Source: Indolivaga alginatilytica (GTDB lineage Bacteria > Bacteroidota > Bacteroidia > Bacteroidales > Dysgonomonadaceae). Taken from it: 64,000 bases of DNA. The stretch covers positions 1 to 64,000 of the forward strand of contig NZ_QICL01000026.1 of NCBI RefSeq assembly GCF_003201355.1, read 5' to 3'. The notes under the pieces were generated by a model that was not told the origin of the DNA, did no database searches, and worked only from the letters and a program-made list of their open reading frames with translations. Below are positions 54,660 through 63,696 of this stretch, in pieces. The position numbers were made by a program, and so were the translations under genes. Within the stretch, counting starts at the first letter, position 1; the number at the start of each line of letters is the position of its first letter.

Positions 54660-55682
54660 ATGAAGAATAATCTTTTGAAAAACTATGATCGGTTTGTTAT
54701 CCTGATATGGATATTTCTAACCATTATCTTTGCACTTCAATATATACCACCTTCATCGGTGGTCGAGGGCGGTTTACTGGCTTTGAGTATGATGCTATGT
54801 GCATATCCATTTACAACCTATCTGAGTAGGAATTTATTAAAAAAAGCAATGAGACAAAAGAGAATGCTTTTGTTTATAGGACAGTTTTTTCTTATTTCTG
54901 CCTTGTTTGCCGTACTTATCCCTATAATCCTTTATGGGTTTTCATATTTAGAAAAAAGTGGAATATTTCCTCCTTCAGAGTTACTCTCTGTTGACGATTA
55001 TGCGATATACGGCTATCTCAATGCTTTTGTTATAACGTTGTTTATAAATTTTGGATTTTGCGGATTGCGATTTTATGAGGAGAATATGAAGTTGCATGAA
55101 GCTTTGGTTGAATCACAGTTGCAAGTACTCCATCAACAAATTAATCCTCATTTCATGTTTAATGTACTGAATCACATTAATATATTAATGCAGGAAGATG
55201 TAAACTTAGCGTCTTCACTATTAGTAAAATACGCTAAAATACTCCGCTATCAACTTAATAGCGAGAAAAATAGAAGTATAAGTATAGAGCAGGAGGTTCA
55301 GTTTTTGAAGGACTTTGTTGATATAGAAAAAATTAGATGGGGAGATGAATTACAGATTAATTGTTTGTGGAAAGTTGAAAATAACGAAAAAGAATTTCCG
55401 TCTTTATTACTGATTACATTTATAGAGAATGCTTTTAAGTATGTATCACGAGGGATATCTGATAGTGCATATGTAACTATAAATTTTGAGCAAAAGGCTA
55501 ACTTAATTTGTTTGGAAGTCGAAAACTCCAAATCAAATATTCAGCTAGAGAAGGACAGTGTTTCGGGATTAGGACTGGAGAATATAAAAAAACGCTTAGA
55601 CATCCTCTATGCTGATAATTATCGTTTGACAATAAAAAATTCCGAAACGACTTATTATACTAAACTCGTCATTAAACTATAA
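54660..55682 (+). CDS. LytS-like sensor histidine kinase
   Basis: 340 residues with four N-terminal membrane segments (about 12-28, 35-52, 70-95, 118-136). The His_kinase domain has LHQQINPHFMFNVLNHI (H164), FIENAFKYVS as the N box and GLGLENIKKRL as the G box. This is the LytS/YehU class that phosphorylates LytTR regulators. It lies 6 bp before the regulator gene and is divergent from the exporter operon it probably controls. Confidence 0.92.
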   Translation: MKNNLLKNYDRFVILIWIFLTIIFALQYIPPSSVVEGGLLALSMMLCAYPFTTYLSRNLLKKAMRQKRMLLFIGQFFLISALFAVLIPIILYGFSYLEKSGIFPPSELLSVDDYAIYGYLNAFVITLFINFGFCGLRFYEENMKLHEALVESQLQVLHQQINPHFMFNVLNHINILMQEDVNLASSLLVKYAKILRYQLNSEKNRSISIEQEVQFLKDFVDIEKIRWGDELQINCLWKVENNEKEFPSLLLITFIENAFKYVSRGISDSAYVTINFEQKANLICLEVENSKSNIQLEKDSVSGLGLENIKKRLDILYADNYRLTIKNSETTYYTKLVIKL

Positions 55683-55688
55683 ATTATT

Positions 55689-56441
55689 ATGGCAGAATTA
55701 CTATCAAAACAGCCAAATGGTCAACCTCTAAGATGTCTAATAGTGGATGATGAGCCTGTAGCCATTAAAGGAGTTGTTAATTTCATTAACCAGTTAGATT
55801 TTCTTGAGGTTTCAGGCACTTGTACCTCTGCAATGAAAGCAACAGAAATTTTAAAAGTGAAGGATATTGATTTGATGTTTTTAGATATTAATATGCCTAT
55901 GTTATCGGGGCTTGAATTTTTGGAATCATTGGATAAATCTCCTCTCACAATAATGACTACTGCTTATTCGGCACATGCACTGGAGGGTTTTAGGTTGAAT
56001 GTTGTCGATTATCTATTGAAACCGATCGAATTTCAACGCTTTTTTCAGGCAGCAAACAAAGCATTAGACTTATTTCAATCTCGAATTATATTGCAAAATA
56101 ATAAGGAGGAATCTGAATCTGACATGTATATCCGACAAGGCGATACCTTTCAGCGAATACTTTGGGAAGATATTCTATTTGTGGAAGGAATGCAGAACTA
56201 TCTAAAATTGCACTTCAAGGATAAAACCTTTGTTATCCATCAAACAATGACTTCTTTGGAAGAGATGCTACCTAAAGATTCATTTTTCAGGATACACCAA
56301 TCTTATTTAATTAACATATCTAAAATCGATTCTATCTCAGGTGGAAGAGTTTTTATTGATGGGAAGCAACTTCCTGTTTCACGCCATCGGAAAGAAGATT
56401 TACTTAAAACGATAGTGTATAAGAAATTGATAAGTAAGTGA
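55689..56441 (+). CDS. LytTR response regulator
   Basis: 250 residues. The receiver domain has LIVDDEP and the phosphoacceptor in LMFLDINMPMLSG (D66), with KP at about 118-119. The C-terminal LytTR DNA-binding domain has DILFVEGMQNYLKLHF, FFRIHQSYLINISKI and LPVSRHRKEDLLK. Partner of the kinase upstream. Probable targets are the direct repeats at 54585-54614. Confidence 0.93.
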   Translation: MAELLSKQPNGQPLRCLIVDDEPVAIKGVVNFINQLDFLEVSGTCTSAMKATEILKVKDIDLMFLDINMPMLSGLEFLESLDKSPLTIMTTAYSAHALEGFRLNVVDYLLKPIEFQRFFQAANKALDLFQSRIILQNNKEESESDMYIRQGDTFQRILWEDILFVEGMQNYLKLHFKDKTFVIHQTMTSLEEMLPKDSFFRIHQSYLINISKIDSISGGRVFIDGKQLPVSRHRKEDLLKTIVYKKLISK

Positions 56442-56550
56442 AATTTAATAGCCAATATACTCACGTTTTCAAAAGTTTCATGTATATTTGAACCTAGAAG
56501 TTAGGCTCACAGCGGTCTGCCAAAACAGGACAAAAAGGCATCTTTTTAAT

Positions 56551-56765
56551 CGTTACGAATTCGTTACGAACTTGCTTTTTTGAAAACTTAAATAATTGAT
56601 TACTAAATCTATTACGAGATAAAAACGTGTTCCTAGCCGGATCACAAGATTAAAATATTGATATTTAAGCGATTACGATAAAAAGTAGTCGCTTTTTTGT
56701 GTTTATAATTATTGATTAGCATGAAAAAAACATACTTTTCTAAGACGATTTTACACGGGTTACGA
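56551..56765 (+). other. GTTACGA repeats upstream of the integrase remnant (possible attachment/arm sites)
   Basis: CGTTACGAA occurs twice 11 bp apart (56551-56559 and 56562-56570). TTACGA recurs at 56612-56617 and 56673-56678, and GTTACGA at 56759-56765, all in the same orientation. Spacing and closeness to the int start fit integrase arm-type binding sites or an att region. No core duplication could be tested inside the window. Confidence 0.4.
56667..56698 (+). terminator. Terminator between the LytTR gene and the integrase remnant
   Basis: AAGCGATTAC (56667-56676) pairs with GTAGTCGCTT (56685-56694) with one G-T pair, followed by TTTTTT. Confidence 0.7.
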
Positions 56766-56807
56766 CCAAATGTTTACAAATAGTTTACAGTAAAATTTAA
56801 AGAAATT

Positions 56808-57194
56808 ATGCCAACTTTTAAAGCAGTAGTAAGGTCTAAACGTGCAGACGGGTTATTTTTAGTTTATATCCGAGTAATCCACAATCGTAAAACGGACTAT
56901 ATCAAAACTGATAGGTATGTTCATCAAGGGAACATCAGGAAAGGCGAAATAGCCGACCAGTTAGTTCTAAATCAATGTGCATACAAAATCAAAACCTATT
57001 ATGATAAGCTGAATAAAGAGGATATTGAAGACTGGACGGCAAAACAGATTGTCGAGTTTTTGACTAAAGGGAATGAAAAAATACCCTTTTATCCCTTTTG
57101 TGAACAGTTTATAGCAAAGATGATAAACAATAACAGGGAACGTACCACAAAGAACTATACTACGGCTTTAAACTCGTTTCGTGTGTTCTATTGA
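56808..57194 (+). pseudogene. Truncated tyrosine recombinase (N-terminal arm-binding and SAM-like parts only)
   Basis: The frame starts MPTFKAVVRSKRADGLFLVYIRV, the arm-type DNA-binding domain of Bacteroidales integrases, and enters the SAM-like core-binding domain (FYPFCEQFIAKMINNNRERTTKNYTTALNSF). It stops at residue 128. A full integrase of this type has about 400 residues, with the catalytic R-H-R-Y part missing here. The truncation point (about 57180-57190) is also where the opposing small gene ends, so both were cut by one rearrangement. Confidence 0.8.
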
Positions 57195-57541
57195 TATGAA
57201 TGAATTAGGTAATGTCCAATAGCTTCGAATATAGTCATAAGCGTAAGTCTTATTGAGATAAGAAATATAGTTACTCAACTCGTCTAAGTCATCAAAGAAT
57301 ATATGGGAAGCATTGCAGGTGTTGTTCTTGTCAAAGGTGCAGGACAGGGTTGCTTTCTGGTCTTCGAACAGAAGGTCTATGATGTTCTCTTTAACTTCAT
57401 TTTCAATATATTCGGCTACATACATGGGATTATCTGAGTAGCTTTCTTTGATTTCGTCATGGGATAGCTTTAATACTAGGGAAGAACAATTTATCAGTAT
57501 TGCACAATATTCCTGAGCTTGTTTGTTTTATTGTCATACAT
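57168..57541 (-). pseudogene. Remnant of a small hypothetical gene joined to the integrase fragment
   Basis: The readable part runs from ATG at 57425 to 57168 (85 residues, MYVAEYIENEVKENIIDLLF onward). Its frame is open further upstream to a stop near 57526, and a plausible original start at 57541 (MYDNKTNKLRNI) is in another frame, suggesting a frameshift. Its last five residues (HTKRV) are simply the antisense of the integrase fragment, so the natural C terminus is also missing. Family unknown. Confidence 0.45.
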
Positions 57542-57730
57542 ACGTCTGTTTAGAGCCTGATAAAATACATAATGCTATCAGACAGATTATTAATCTAAAA
57601 AAACAGATATATTTACGACTGTAAGCTTGGCTTATGGAACTGCAAAGGTTACAGACCCATAAAAATAGCAGCACGAAATATCCGGTTAACAAATATACAA
57701 TTTTATGTAATAAATTATTTCGCTTTTCCT
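57542..57730. other. Non-coding stretch between gene remnants and the MNT-HEPN gene
   Basis: AT-rich DNA without a convincing frame, tRNA-like fold or repeat. It contains the upstream part of the promoter of the next gene. Confidence 0.3.
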
Positions 57731-57738
57731 TATCTTTG
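57731..57738 (+). promoter_or_regulatory. -7 box (TATCTTTG) of the MNT-HEPN gene
   Basis: A perfect TAnnTTTG match 34 bp before the ATG at 57773. No obvious -33 box. Confidence 0.5.
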
Positions 57739-57772
57739 GTAATCTTAATATTACAGTATCTAAATAATTCCG

Positions 57773-58651
57773 ATGAAAAAGTCCATAGCCTATCTGCCTA
57801 AATCCAAACAAGAAGACTTAATACGCCTTGTTATGGAAATTAATAAACGGCTTCCAGAAGCCGAAATGATTATCTTATTTGGCAGCTATGCGAGAAATGA
57901 ATATGTAGACTATGACGAAAGAGTAGAATTCGGTATTCCTACCTCTTTTCGTTCCGATTATGATATCTATGTAATCACAAGCAAGATATCGGACAATAAA
58001 GCAGGAATCATATTAGATAACATTGATGCATTATACTATAAAGAACCAGATTATCAAACTCCTGTTAACTTTATCAACGACGATATTAAAACGATAAATA
58101 AAGCTCTTGAAGAAGGCAGGTATTTTCATACCCAAATCAAACAGGAAGGAGTTATTCTTTACGATAGTGGTAAGTTTAAGTTAGCCCGAAGAAGAAAGTT
58201 AAAGTTTGATGAGATACAAAGACAAGCTCAGGAATATTTTGATGAAAAATACACTAAAGCACAAGAACATTTTAGGATGTCTGAATTAGCTTATAAAGAA
58301 AATTTTTATCAACAAGCTATATTCAATCTTCATCAAGCCTGTGAAAACTATTACTACGCTATTCGATTATCTTTTACTTTGAGAAGCAATAAACAACACA
58401 ACCTGACTAAACTGGCTGCGTCTGTTAAAGGTCATTCTGCGGATTTGGCTCATGTTTTCCCTAATAATTCGGTAGAGGAGAAACGGCTTTTCAATCTGGT
58501 AAAGGATGCTTATATTGAGGCAAGGTATAATCCGAAATTCTTAGTGACTAAAGAGGATATTGATGCTCTTATTCCGAAAGTGGAATTGCTGAGGGATATA
58601 ACCAAACGGATTTGTGAGGTAAAGATTGGGGAGTATGCAAATATGGGGTAA
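57773..58651 (+). CDS. Fused MNT nucleotidyltransferase - HEPN protein
   Basis: 292 residues. The N-terminal domain has the minimal nucleotidyltransferase signature LFGSYARNE (37-43) and SDYDIYV (D62, D64). The C-terminal domain is HEPN-like, with paired helices (QQAIFNLHQACENYYYAIR) and RSNKQH, an R-x4-H motif (R204, H209) that forms the RNase site in HEPN toxins. As separate proteins MNT and HEPN form a toxin-antitoxin pair in which MNT adenylylates the toxin; here they are one polypeptide. It is 122 bp upstream of the tracrRNA/cas9 region. Confidence 0.85.
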   Translation: MKKSIAYLPKSKQEDLIRLVMEINKRLPEAEMIILFGSYARNEYVDYDERVEFGIPTSFRSDYDIYVITSKISDNKAGIILDNIDALYYKEPDYQTPVNFINDDIKTINKALEEGRYFHTQIKQEGVILYDSGKFKLARRRKLKFDEIQRQAQEYFDEKYTKAQEHFRMSELAYKENFYQQAIFNLHQACENYYYAIRLSFTLRSNKQHNLTKLAASVKGHSADLAHVFPNNSVEEKRLFNLVKDAYIEARYNPKFLVTKEDIDALIPKVELLRDITKRICEVKIGEYANMG

Positions 58652-58702
58652 ACCTATTAATGAAACTATAAAGAAGATATATTTTTTATTATAGAACTTT
58701 AG

Positions 58703-58725
58703 AGCCGATGTCTATCGGCTTTTTT
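58703..58725 (+). terminator. Terminator of the MNT-HEPN gene
   Basis: AGCCGAT (58703-58709), loop GTCT, ATCGGCT (58714-58720), then TTTTT. Confidence 0.8.
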
Positions 58726-58743
58726 CGTATATACCAGATACAA

Positions 58744-58825
58744 TAAAAGAAAAAGCGACACCGAAGTGCCGCAATTGATGTTTTCACAACGGAATAATCC
58801 TTATTATGATTTGCTTTCAAATTGT
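58744..58825 (-). ncRNA. tracrRNA, divergent from cas9
   Basis: Read on the minus strand from a -7 box at 58838-58831. First comes an anti-repeat AATTTGAAAGCAAATCA (TGAAAGCAAATCA at 58819-58807), then AATAAGGATTATTCCG and GTTGTGAAAACATC, the nexus-like part. It ends with the terminator hairpin GCGGCAC-TTCG-GTGTCGC (58772-58755) and TTTTTCTTTT. The AATAAGGATTATTCCGTTG segment and TTCG-capped terminator are features I recall from Bacteroidetes type II-C tracrRNAs. Predicted length about 80 nt. It would pair with crRNAs whose repeat starts GTTGTGATTTGCTTTCAAATT or similar. Confidence 0.85.
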
Positions 58826-58830
58826 ATTTG

Positions 58831-58838
58831 CAAATATA
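58831..58838 (-). promoter_or_regulatory. -7 box (TATATTTG) of the tracrRNA
   Basis: TATATTTG on the minus strand, about 6 bp before the anti-repeat. The cas9 ATG is 77 bp away in the other direction, so the promoters are back to back. Confidence 0.6.
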
Positions 58839-58914
58839 TTAAAATTTCACATAACCATATCAATATCCTTAAAAAATATTTATTTATCTTTAAGGCTTTG
58901 ATAAAAAGGAAGCT

Positions 58915-61900
58915 ATGAAAAAGATATTGGGATTAGATTTGGGAACCAACTCCATTGGTTGGGCGTTGGTAGATGCTGAAAATAACAAAATAGACGGTAT
59001 GGGTAGTCGGATAATTCCAATGTCGCAAGATGTGCTAGGGAAGTTCGACAGTGGAGTGTCAATTTCACAGACAGCTGAAAGAACAGGTTATCGTGGAGTG
59101 AGACGTCTACGAGAACGTTGTTTATTAAGAAGAGAAAGGTTACATCGTGTGTTAAATATCTTGGGATTTCTACCGAAACATTATAGAGAGTCAATTGATT
59201 TTGAAATGCGTTTCGGACAATTTGTTAAAGACTCTGAACCCAAATTGGCTTGGAAAGAAATCGCTCCCAAGAAATATGATTTTATTTTTAAAGCATCTTT
59301 CAATGAAATGGTAGCCGAATTTAAGAAGTTAAAACCTGAGCTTTTTGAATTGAAAGAAAACGGAGTGGAAAGAAAGATTCCTTACGATTGGACAATATAT
59401 TATCTTCGAAAAAAAGCGTTAACTGAAAAAATTGAGAAAGAAGAATTGGCTTGGTTGATTTTGAATTTCAATCAAAAAAGAGGTTATTATCAGTTGCGAG
59501 GCGAAGAGCAAGAAGAAAATAAAAATAAACAGGAGAAATTTCATACACTTCTAGTTACTGATGTTGTAGAGCGTGAAAAGGGAAAATCGGGCACTTGGTA
59601 TAATGTTGTTTTAGAGAATGGTTGGATTTATAAACGAGAAAGTAAGGTTTCATTGTCGAATTGGATTGGTAAAACCAGAGACTTTATTGTAACCACCGAG
59701 TTGAACGATGACGGAAGTGTAAAATTGAACAAGGATAATGAAGAAAAAAGAAGTTTCAGATCGCCAAAAGAAGAAGATTGGGGATTAGTGAAAATACGAA
59801 CAGAACAAACAATAAACCAATCGGGTAAAACAGTTGGGGAATATATATACGATTCGCTTTTAGAAAACCCGACACAAAAGATCAATGGGAAATTGGTGCG
59901 AACCATCGAACGCAAATTTTATAAAGAAGAATTAAAAGCTATTTTAGAAAAACAAAAAGAGTTTCATGCCGAATTGCAAAATACAGAACTTTATACCCTT
60001 TGTTTAAAGGAGCTTTACAAAAACAATGAATCGCATCGAAATAGTATTGCTACAAAAGACTGTACTTATTTGTTTTTAGAGGATATTCTTTTTTATCAAC
60101 GTCCCCTAAAAAGCAAGAAATCGCTCATTGCTAATTGTCAGTTTGAGTCGGTAAAGTATAAAGGTAAAGATAAGGAAGGAAATGATATTGAAATTCGTCA
60201 ACCTCTGAAATGTATCGCTAAGTCTCATCCCTTATTTCAGGAATTCAGACTTTGGCAATTTATACAAAACCTGAAAATATACGAAAGGGAAAGAATGGTT
60301 GATGGCAAATTGAAACTTGATGTTGACGTTACGAGCGAATTTCTAAAAACGGAAGACGATAATGTTGCTCTATTTGATTGGCTTAATGATAGAAAAGACA
60401 TAAAACAAGATACGCTGCTAACATCTTATTTCAAAATTAAAAAGAATAGGGGTGAAGATAAGTTGCCATATCGTTGGAATTATGTGGAAGATAAAGAATA
60501 TCCTTGCAATGAAACCCGTTCGCTATTTTTATCAAAATCAGCAAAAATTGAAGGTTTCGATGCAACTTTTTTTAATGAAGCCAATACAGAAGCCCTGTGG
60601 CATATTTTATATTCGGTAACCGATAAGATAGAGATACAAAGTGCTATAAATAAATTTGCAGGAAAGCACGATCTGCCGGATGAGTTTATAAAACAATTTG
60701 CGAACCTCCCACCTTACAAAAGTGATTATGGTTCTTATTCAGCCAAAGCTATCAAAAAAATATTACCTCTGATGCGAATGGGGAAATATTGGGACGATAA
60801 AAATATAGACGATAAGACAAAAGAAAGAATTGATAAAATAATTGATGGCGAGTTTGATGAAAAGATCAAGGACAGAGTTAGAGATAAGGCTATTAATTTA
60901 ACGGATATAAATCATTTTAGAGGTTTGCCGCTTTGGTTAGCATCATATATTGTGTACAACCGCCATTCCGAGGCAAAAGATATTGTAAAATGGGAAACCG
61001 TAAAGGATTTAGCTTGGTTCTTAGATAATAGAAACCCCGAAGGATTTAAACAACATTCGCTTCGTAACCCAATTGTAGAACAAGTGATTACCGAAACACT
61101 CAGAACGGTAAAAGATATTTGGCAGCAATATGGAAATGGTGCTGAAAATTTCTTTGATGAAATCCATGTTGAGTTAGGTCGGGAAATGAAAAATCCTGCT
61201 GATAAACGGAAGGCGATGACAGAGCAGATTAATGCAAATGAAAACACCAATCTGCGAATAAAGGCTATACTCGAAGAGCTTAAGAATGCGGGTATTAGTG
61301 ACGTACGTCCATTTTCGCCCACACAACAAGAAATACTAAAGATTTACGAAGAAGGTATATACAGTTATGAAAGCAAAAAAGAGGAACTCGAAGTAATTGA
61401 TAAAATCAGAAAAAGCAGCAAACCAACTAAATCAGAAATTCAACGATATAAATTGTGGTTAGAGCAGGGCTATATTTCTCCATATACAGGTGCAATGATT
61501 AAATTGAGCGATCTTTTTACCACAAGGTACGAAATCGAGCATATTTTCCCTCAATCTCGTTTTTTTGATGATTCGTTAAGTAATAAAGTGATTTGCGAAA
61601 GCGAAGTAAACAGTTTGAAAGGCAATCAAACAGCAATGGAATTTATCAAAAAACATCATGGGCAGATAGTACCTTTAAAGGGAGGAACAGACGTAAGAAT
61701 AAGAGATGTTCTTGACTATGAGGATTATGTAAAACGTTATTTTTCGAAGAATAAAACGAAACAGAGAAATCTTTTAAGCGAAGAAATCCCCGAAGGTTTC
61801 ATCAACAGGCAAATGAATGATAGTCGCTACATTGCAAAAGTTGTAAAAACCTACCTAAGCAATATCGTGAGACAAACAGAAAAAGGCGAGTTGGAGCAGG

Positions 61901-63504
61901 AAGCAACTTCAAAAAAAGTAGTTTCGGTAACAGGAAGTATTACTAGTCAAATGAAACAGGATTGGGGATTGAATGATGTTTGGAATCATCTGATCACACC
62001 ACGATTTGAGCGATTGAACACGCTGACCAACTCCTCAGCCTTTGGACAGTGGGAGCTAAAAGGGGGGAAGAACGGAGGCGAAGGCAAGCGAGCATTCCAA
62101 ACCACTGTTCCTGTTGAAATAGCAAAAGGATTTTCAAAAAAGAGGATAGATCATCGTCATCATGCTCTTGATGCTTTAGTTATTGCCTGTATAACAAGAG
62201 AACATATTAATTATTTAAACTCAATCAACTCAGAACGAAAAAATTACAGTCTAGTATCTAAATTGAGAAGATTAGAGGAAGTAATGATTAAAGACCAACT
62301 ACGAAAAGTGCCGAAAGAATTTCATAAACCATGGGAGAATTTTACACAAGATGCCCAAGCTGCTTTAGAAAATATCATTGTAAGTTTCAAGCAAAACCTG
62401 CGGGTAATAAACAAATCGGTAAATAAATACCAACGGTACGAAAACGGCGAAAAGGTATTTGCCAAACAAACCAAAGGCGATAGTTGGGCAGTACGCAAGC
62501 CGTTGCATGCCGAAACCGTGAGTGGAAAAGTCATATTAGGGCGTATTGTGGAAAAAGAAGTGGCAATAAATCGAGTATTAGAGGACTTAGATAGCATTGT
62601 TGACCCTATAATCAAGAAAGAACTAAAAAACCGAGCGACTTGTTACAAAAATAATATTGCCGGATTGAAAAAATATCTTAAAGTAAATCCTATAATAATT
62701 GATGGGCAAGAAGTCGTAAAAGTGAATATCTATGTAACTGAAAGTATTGAAGCTACTGCTACACGAAAAATATTAGATACGACCTTCGATGAAAAACGAA
62801 TTGAGAAAATAACTGATACAGGTATTCAAAAAATATTGATGAAACACCTCAATCAAGATATTTATCAGAATGCGACAGATGAAGCAGGAAAAAAAATACC
62901 GTCTCACGAACTTGCTTTTTCGGAAGAAGGCTTGGAAGCATTACATAAAAATATGCTTACGTTGAATAATGGCAAGCCTCATCAACCGATTAAAAAAGTG
63001 AGAGTCTTTGAGGAGGGTCGCAAATTTGCTTTGGGAACTAGAGGTAACAAAAAAGATAAATATGTGGAAGCCGCTAAAGGAACAAACTTGTTTTTTGCAA
63101 TTTATATTGATCAAGATGGGAAAAGAAGCTACGAAACCATTCCGCTTAATGAAGTTATCGAACGCCAAAAACAAGGGCTAGATGTAGCACAATCAACAGA
63201 AGGTAAAACATTATTGTTTACACTTTCGCCTAACGATTTGGTATATGTGCCAACTGACGATGAGGTAGAAAACCCTCATTGGGTAGATTTTAGGAAACTG
63301 ACAAAGGAGCAGGTGAGTAGAGTGTATAAAATGGTATCATCGACAGCTTATCAGTGTTTTTTCACTCCTTACTACATAGCTACACCTATTATTCAAACAG
63401 TAGAGTTAGGTGCAAACAATAAATCTGAGCGGACTTGGAATGGAAGTATGATAAAAGAGGTGGGCGTAAAGATAAATGTAGATAGATTAGGAAAGGTAAA
63501 TTGA
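58915..63504 (+). CDS. cas9: Cas9 endonuclease, subtype II-C
   Basis: 1529 residues, longer than most II-C Cas9s. RuvC-I is LGLDLGTNSIGWALVD (D8); the arginine-rich bridge helix is RGVRRLRERCLLRRERLHRVL (60-80). RuvC-II is EIHVELGRE (E753). HNH is YEIEHIFPQSRFFDDSLSNKV (H876) followed by EVNSLKGNQ. RuvC-III is RIDHRHHALDALV (H1083, D1086). All catalytic residues are intact, so both strands should be cut. Ribosome site AAAAAGGA lies 4 bp before the ATG at 58915. No cas1, cas2 or array follows within the 496 bp left in the window; the next gene runs the other way. Confidence 0.98.
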   Translation: MKKILGLDLGTNSIGWALVDAENNKIDGMGSRIIPMSQDVLGKFDSGVSISQTAERTGYRGVRRLRERCLLRRERLHRVLNILGFLPKHYRESIDFEMRFGQFVKDSEPKLAWKEIAPKKYDFIFKASFNEMVAEFKKLKPELFELKENGVERKIPYDWTIYYLRKKALTEKIEKEELAWLILNFNQKRGYYQLRGEEQEENKNKQEKFHTLLVTDVVEREKGKSGTWYNVVLENGWIYKRESKVSLSNWIGKTRDFIVTTELNDDGSVKLNKDNEEKRSFRSPKEEDWGLVKIRTEQTINQSGKTVGEYIYDSLLENPTQKINGKLVRTIERKFYKEELKAILEKQKEFHAELQNTELYTLCLKELYKNNESHRNSIATKDCTYLFLEDILFYQRPLKSKKSLIANCQFESVKYKGKDKEGNDIEIRQPLKCIAKSHPLFQEFRLWQFIQNLKIYERERMVDGKLKLDVDVTSEFLKTEDDNVALFDWLNDRKDIKQDTLLTSYFKIKKNRGEDKLPYRWNYVEDKEYPCNETRSLFLSKSAKIEGFDATFFNEANTEALWHILYSVTDKIEIQSAINKFAGKHDLPDEFIKQFANLPPYKSDYGSYSAKAIKKILPLMRMGKYWDDKNIDDKTKERIDKIIDGEFDEKIKDRVRDKAINLTDINHFRGLPLWLASYIVYNRHSEAKDIVKWETVKDLAWFLDNRNPEGFKQHSLRNPIVEQVITETLRTVKDIWQQYGNGAENFFDEIHVELGREMKNPADKRKAMTEQINANENTNLRIKAILEELKNAGISDVRPFSPTQQEILKIYEEGIYSYESKKEELEVIDKIRKSSKPTKSEIQRYKLWLEQGYISPYTGAMIKLSDLFTTRYEIEHIFPQSRFFDDSLSNKVICESEVNSLKGNQTAMEFIKKHHGQIVPLKGGTDVRIRDVLDYEDYVKRYFSKNKTKQRNLLSEEIPEGFINRQMNDSRYIAKVVKTYLSNIVRQTEKGELEQEATSKKVVSVTGSITSQMKQDWGLNDVWNHLITPRFERLNTLTNSSAFGQWELKGGKNGGEGKRAFQTTVPVEIAKGFSKKRIDHRHHALDALVIACITREHINYLNSINSERKNYSLVSKLRRLEEVMIKDQLRKVPKEFHKPWENFTQDAQAALENIIVSFKQNLRVINKSVNKYQRYENGEKVFAKQTKGDSWAVRKPLHAETVSGKVILGRIVEKEVAINRVLEDLDSIVDPIIKKELKNRATCYKNNIAGLKKYLKVNPIIIDGQEVVKVNIYVTESIEATATRKILDTTFDEKRIEKITDTGIQKILMKHLNQDIYQNATDEAGKKIPSHELAFSEEGLEALHKNMLTLNNGKPHQPIKKVRVFEEGRKFALGTRGNKKDKYVEAAKGTNLFFAIYIDQDGKRSYETIPLNEVIERQKQGLDVAQSTEGKTLLFTLSPNDLVYVPTDDEVENPHWVDFRKLTKEQVSRVYKMVSSTAYQCFFTPYYIATPIIQTVELGANNKSERTWNGSMIKEVGVKINVDRLGKVN

Positions 63505-63506
63505 AG

Positions 63507-63622
63507 AAAAAAAAGTAGCCCCTTTTAGTTTAGGAACAAGTGAAAGCAAATCACAACTATTCTACTTAATACTCTAAATATTCAATATATAGATGTTAAT
63601 ATAAATAGTTTAATGGGGCTAC
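63507..63622 (-). ncRNA. Candidate crRNA-like guide RNA next to cas9 (scaRNA/CreA-like)
   Basis: A -7 box TACCTTTG (63638-63631) places the start near 63622. The RNA would begin GTAGCCCC (63622-63615) and end GGGGCTAC (63522-63515) followed by eight T (63514-63507), a closing stem and terminator. Inside, 63557 to 63541 reads GTTGTGATTTGCTTTCA, the start of a typical Bacteroidetes II-C repeat, which then diverges. Its 3' 13 nt are perfectly complementary to the tracrRNA anti-repeat, and the 5' GTTG extends the duplex to 17 pairs with two G-U. The 14 nt just 5' of it (TATTAAGTAGAATA, 63571-63558) match 63913-63926 in the leader of the adjacent gene. No second repeat is present, so it is not an ordinary array. 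Confidence 0.6.
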
Positions 63623-63630
63623 AATTATTA

Positions 63631-63638
63631 CAAAGGTA
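63631..63638 (-). promoter_or_regulatory. -7 box (TACCTTTG) of the candidate guide RNA
   Basis: TAnnTTTG match on the minus strand. A -33-like ATTG lies 20 bases upstream, inside the loop side of the hairpin at 63643-63681. The expected start falls on the first base of the GTAGCCCC stem. Confidence 0.55.
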
Positions 63639-63642
63639 AGTG

Positions 63643-63681
63643 TTTTATGTCAAAAAGACAATTCGCCTTTTTGACATAAAA
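63643..63681 (-). terminator. Perfect 15-bp hairpin between the small gene and the guide RNA
   Basis: TTTTATGTCAAAAAG (63643-63657) and CTTTTTGACATAAAA (63667-63681) form an uninterrupted 15-bp stem with a 9-base loop. It lies directly after the stop of the minus-strand 68-residue gene and would end its transcript; its A/T flanks make it symmetric for both strands. Confidence 0.6.
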
Positions 63682-63696
63682 TCTACTAAAATAAAA

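Noticed and set aside
58800-58840. Repeat-like sequence upstream of cas9 as a CRISPR repeat
   Set aside because: It is a single copy, and on the minus strand it is followed by the nexus and terminator of a tracrRNA, so it is the anti-repeat.
63541-63681. A degenerate CRISPR array after cas9
   Set aside because: Only one 17-nt repeat-like segment is present. The 15-bp hairpin at 63643-63681 is unrelated to it, and no second repeat or regular spacing exists.
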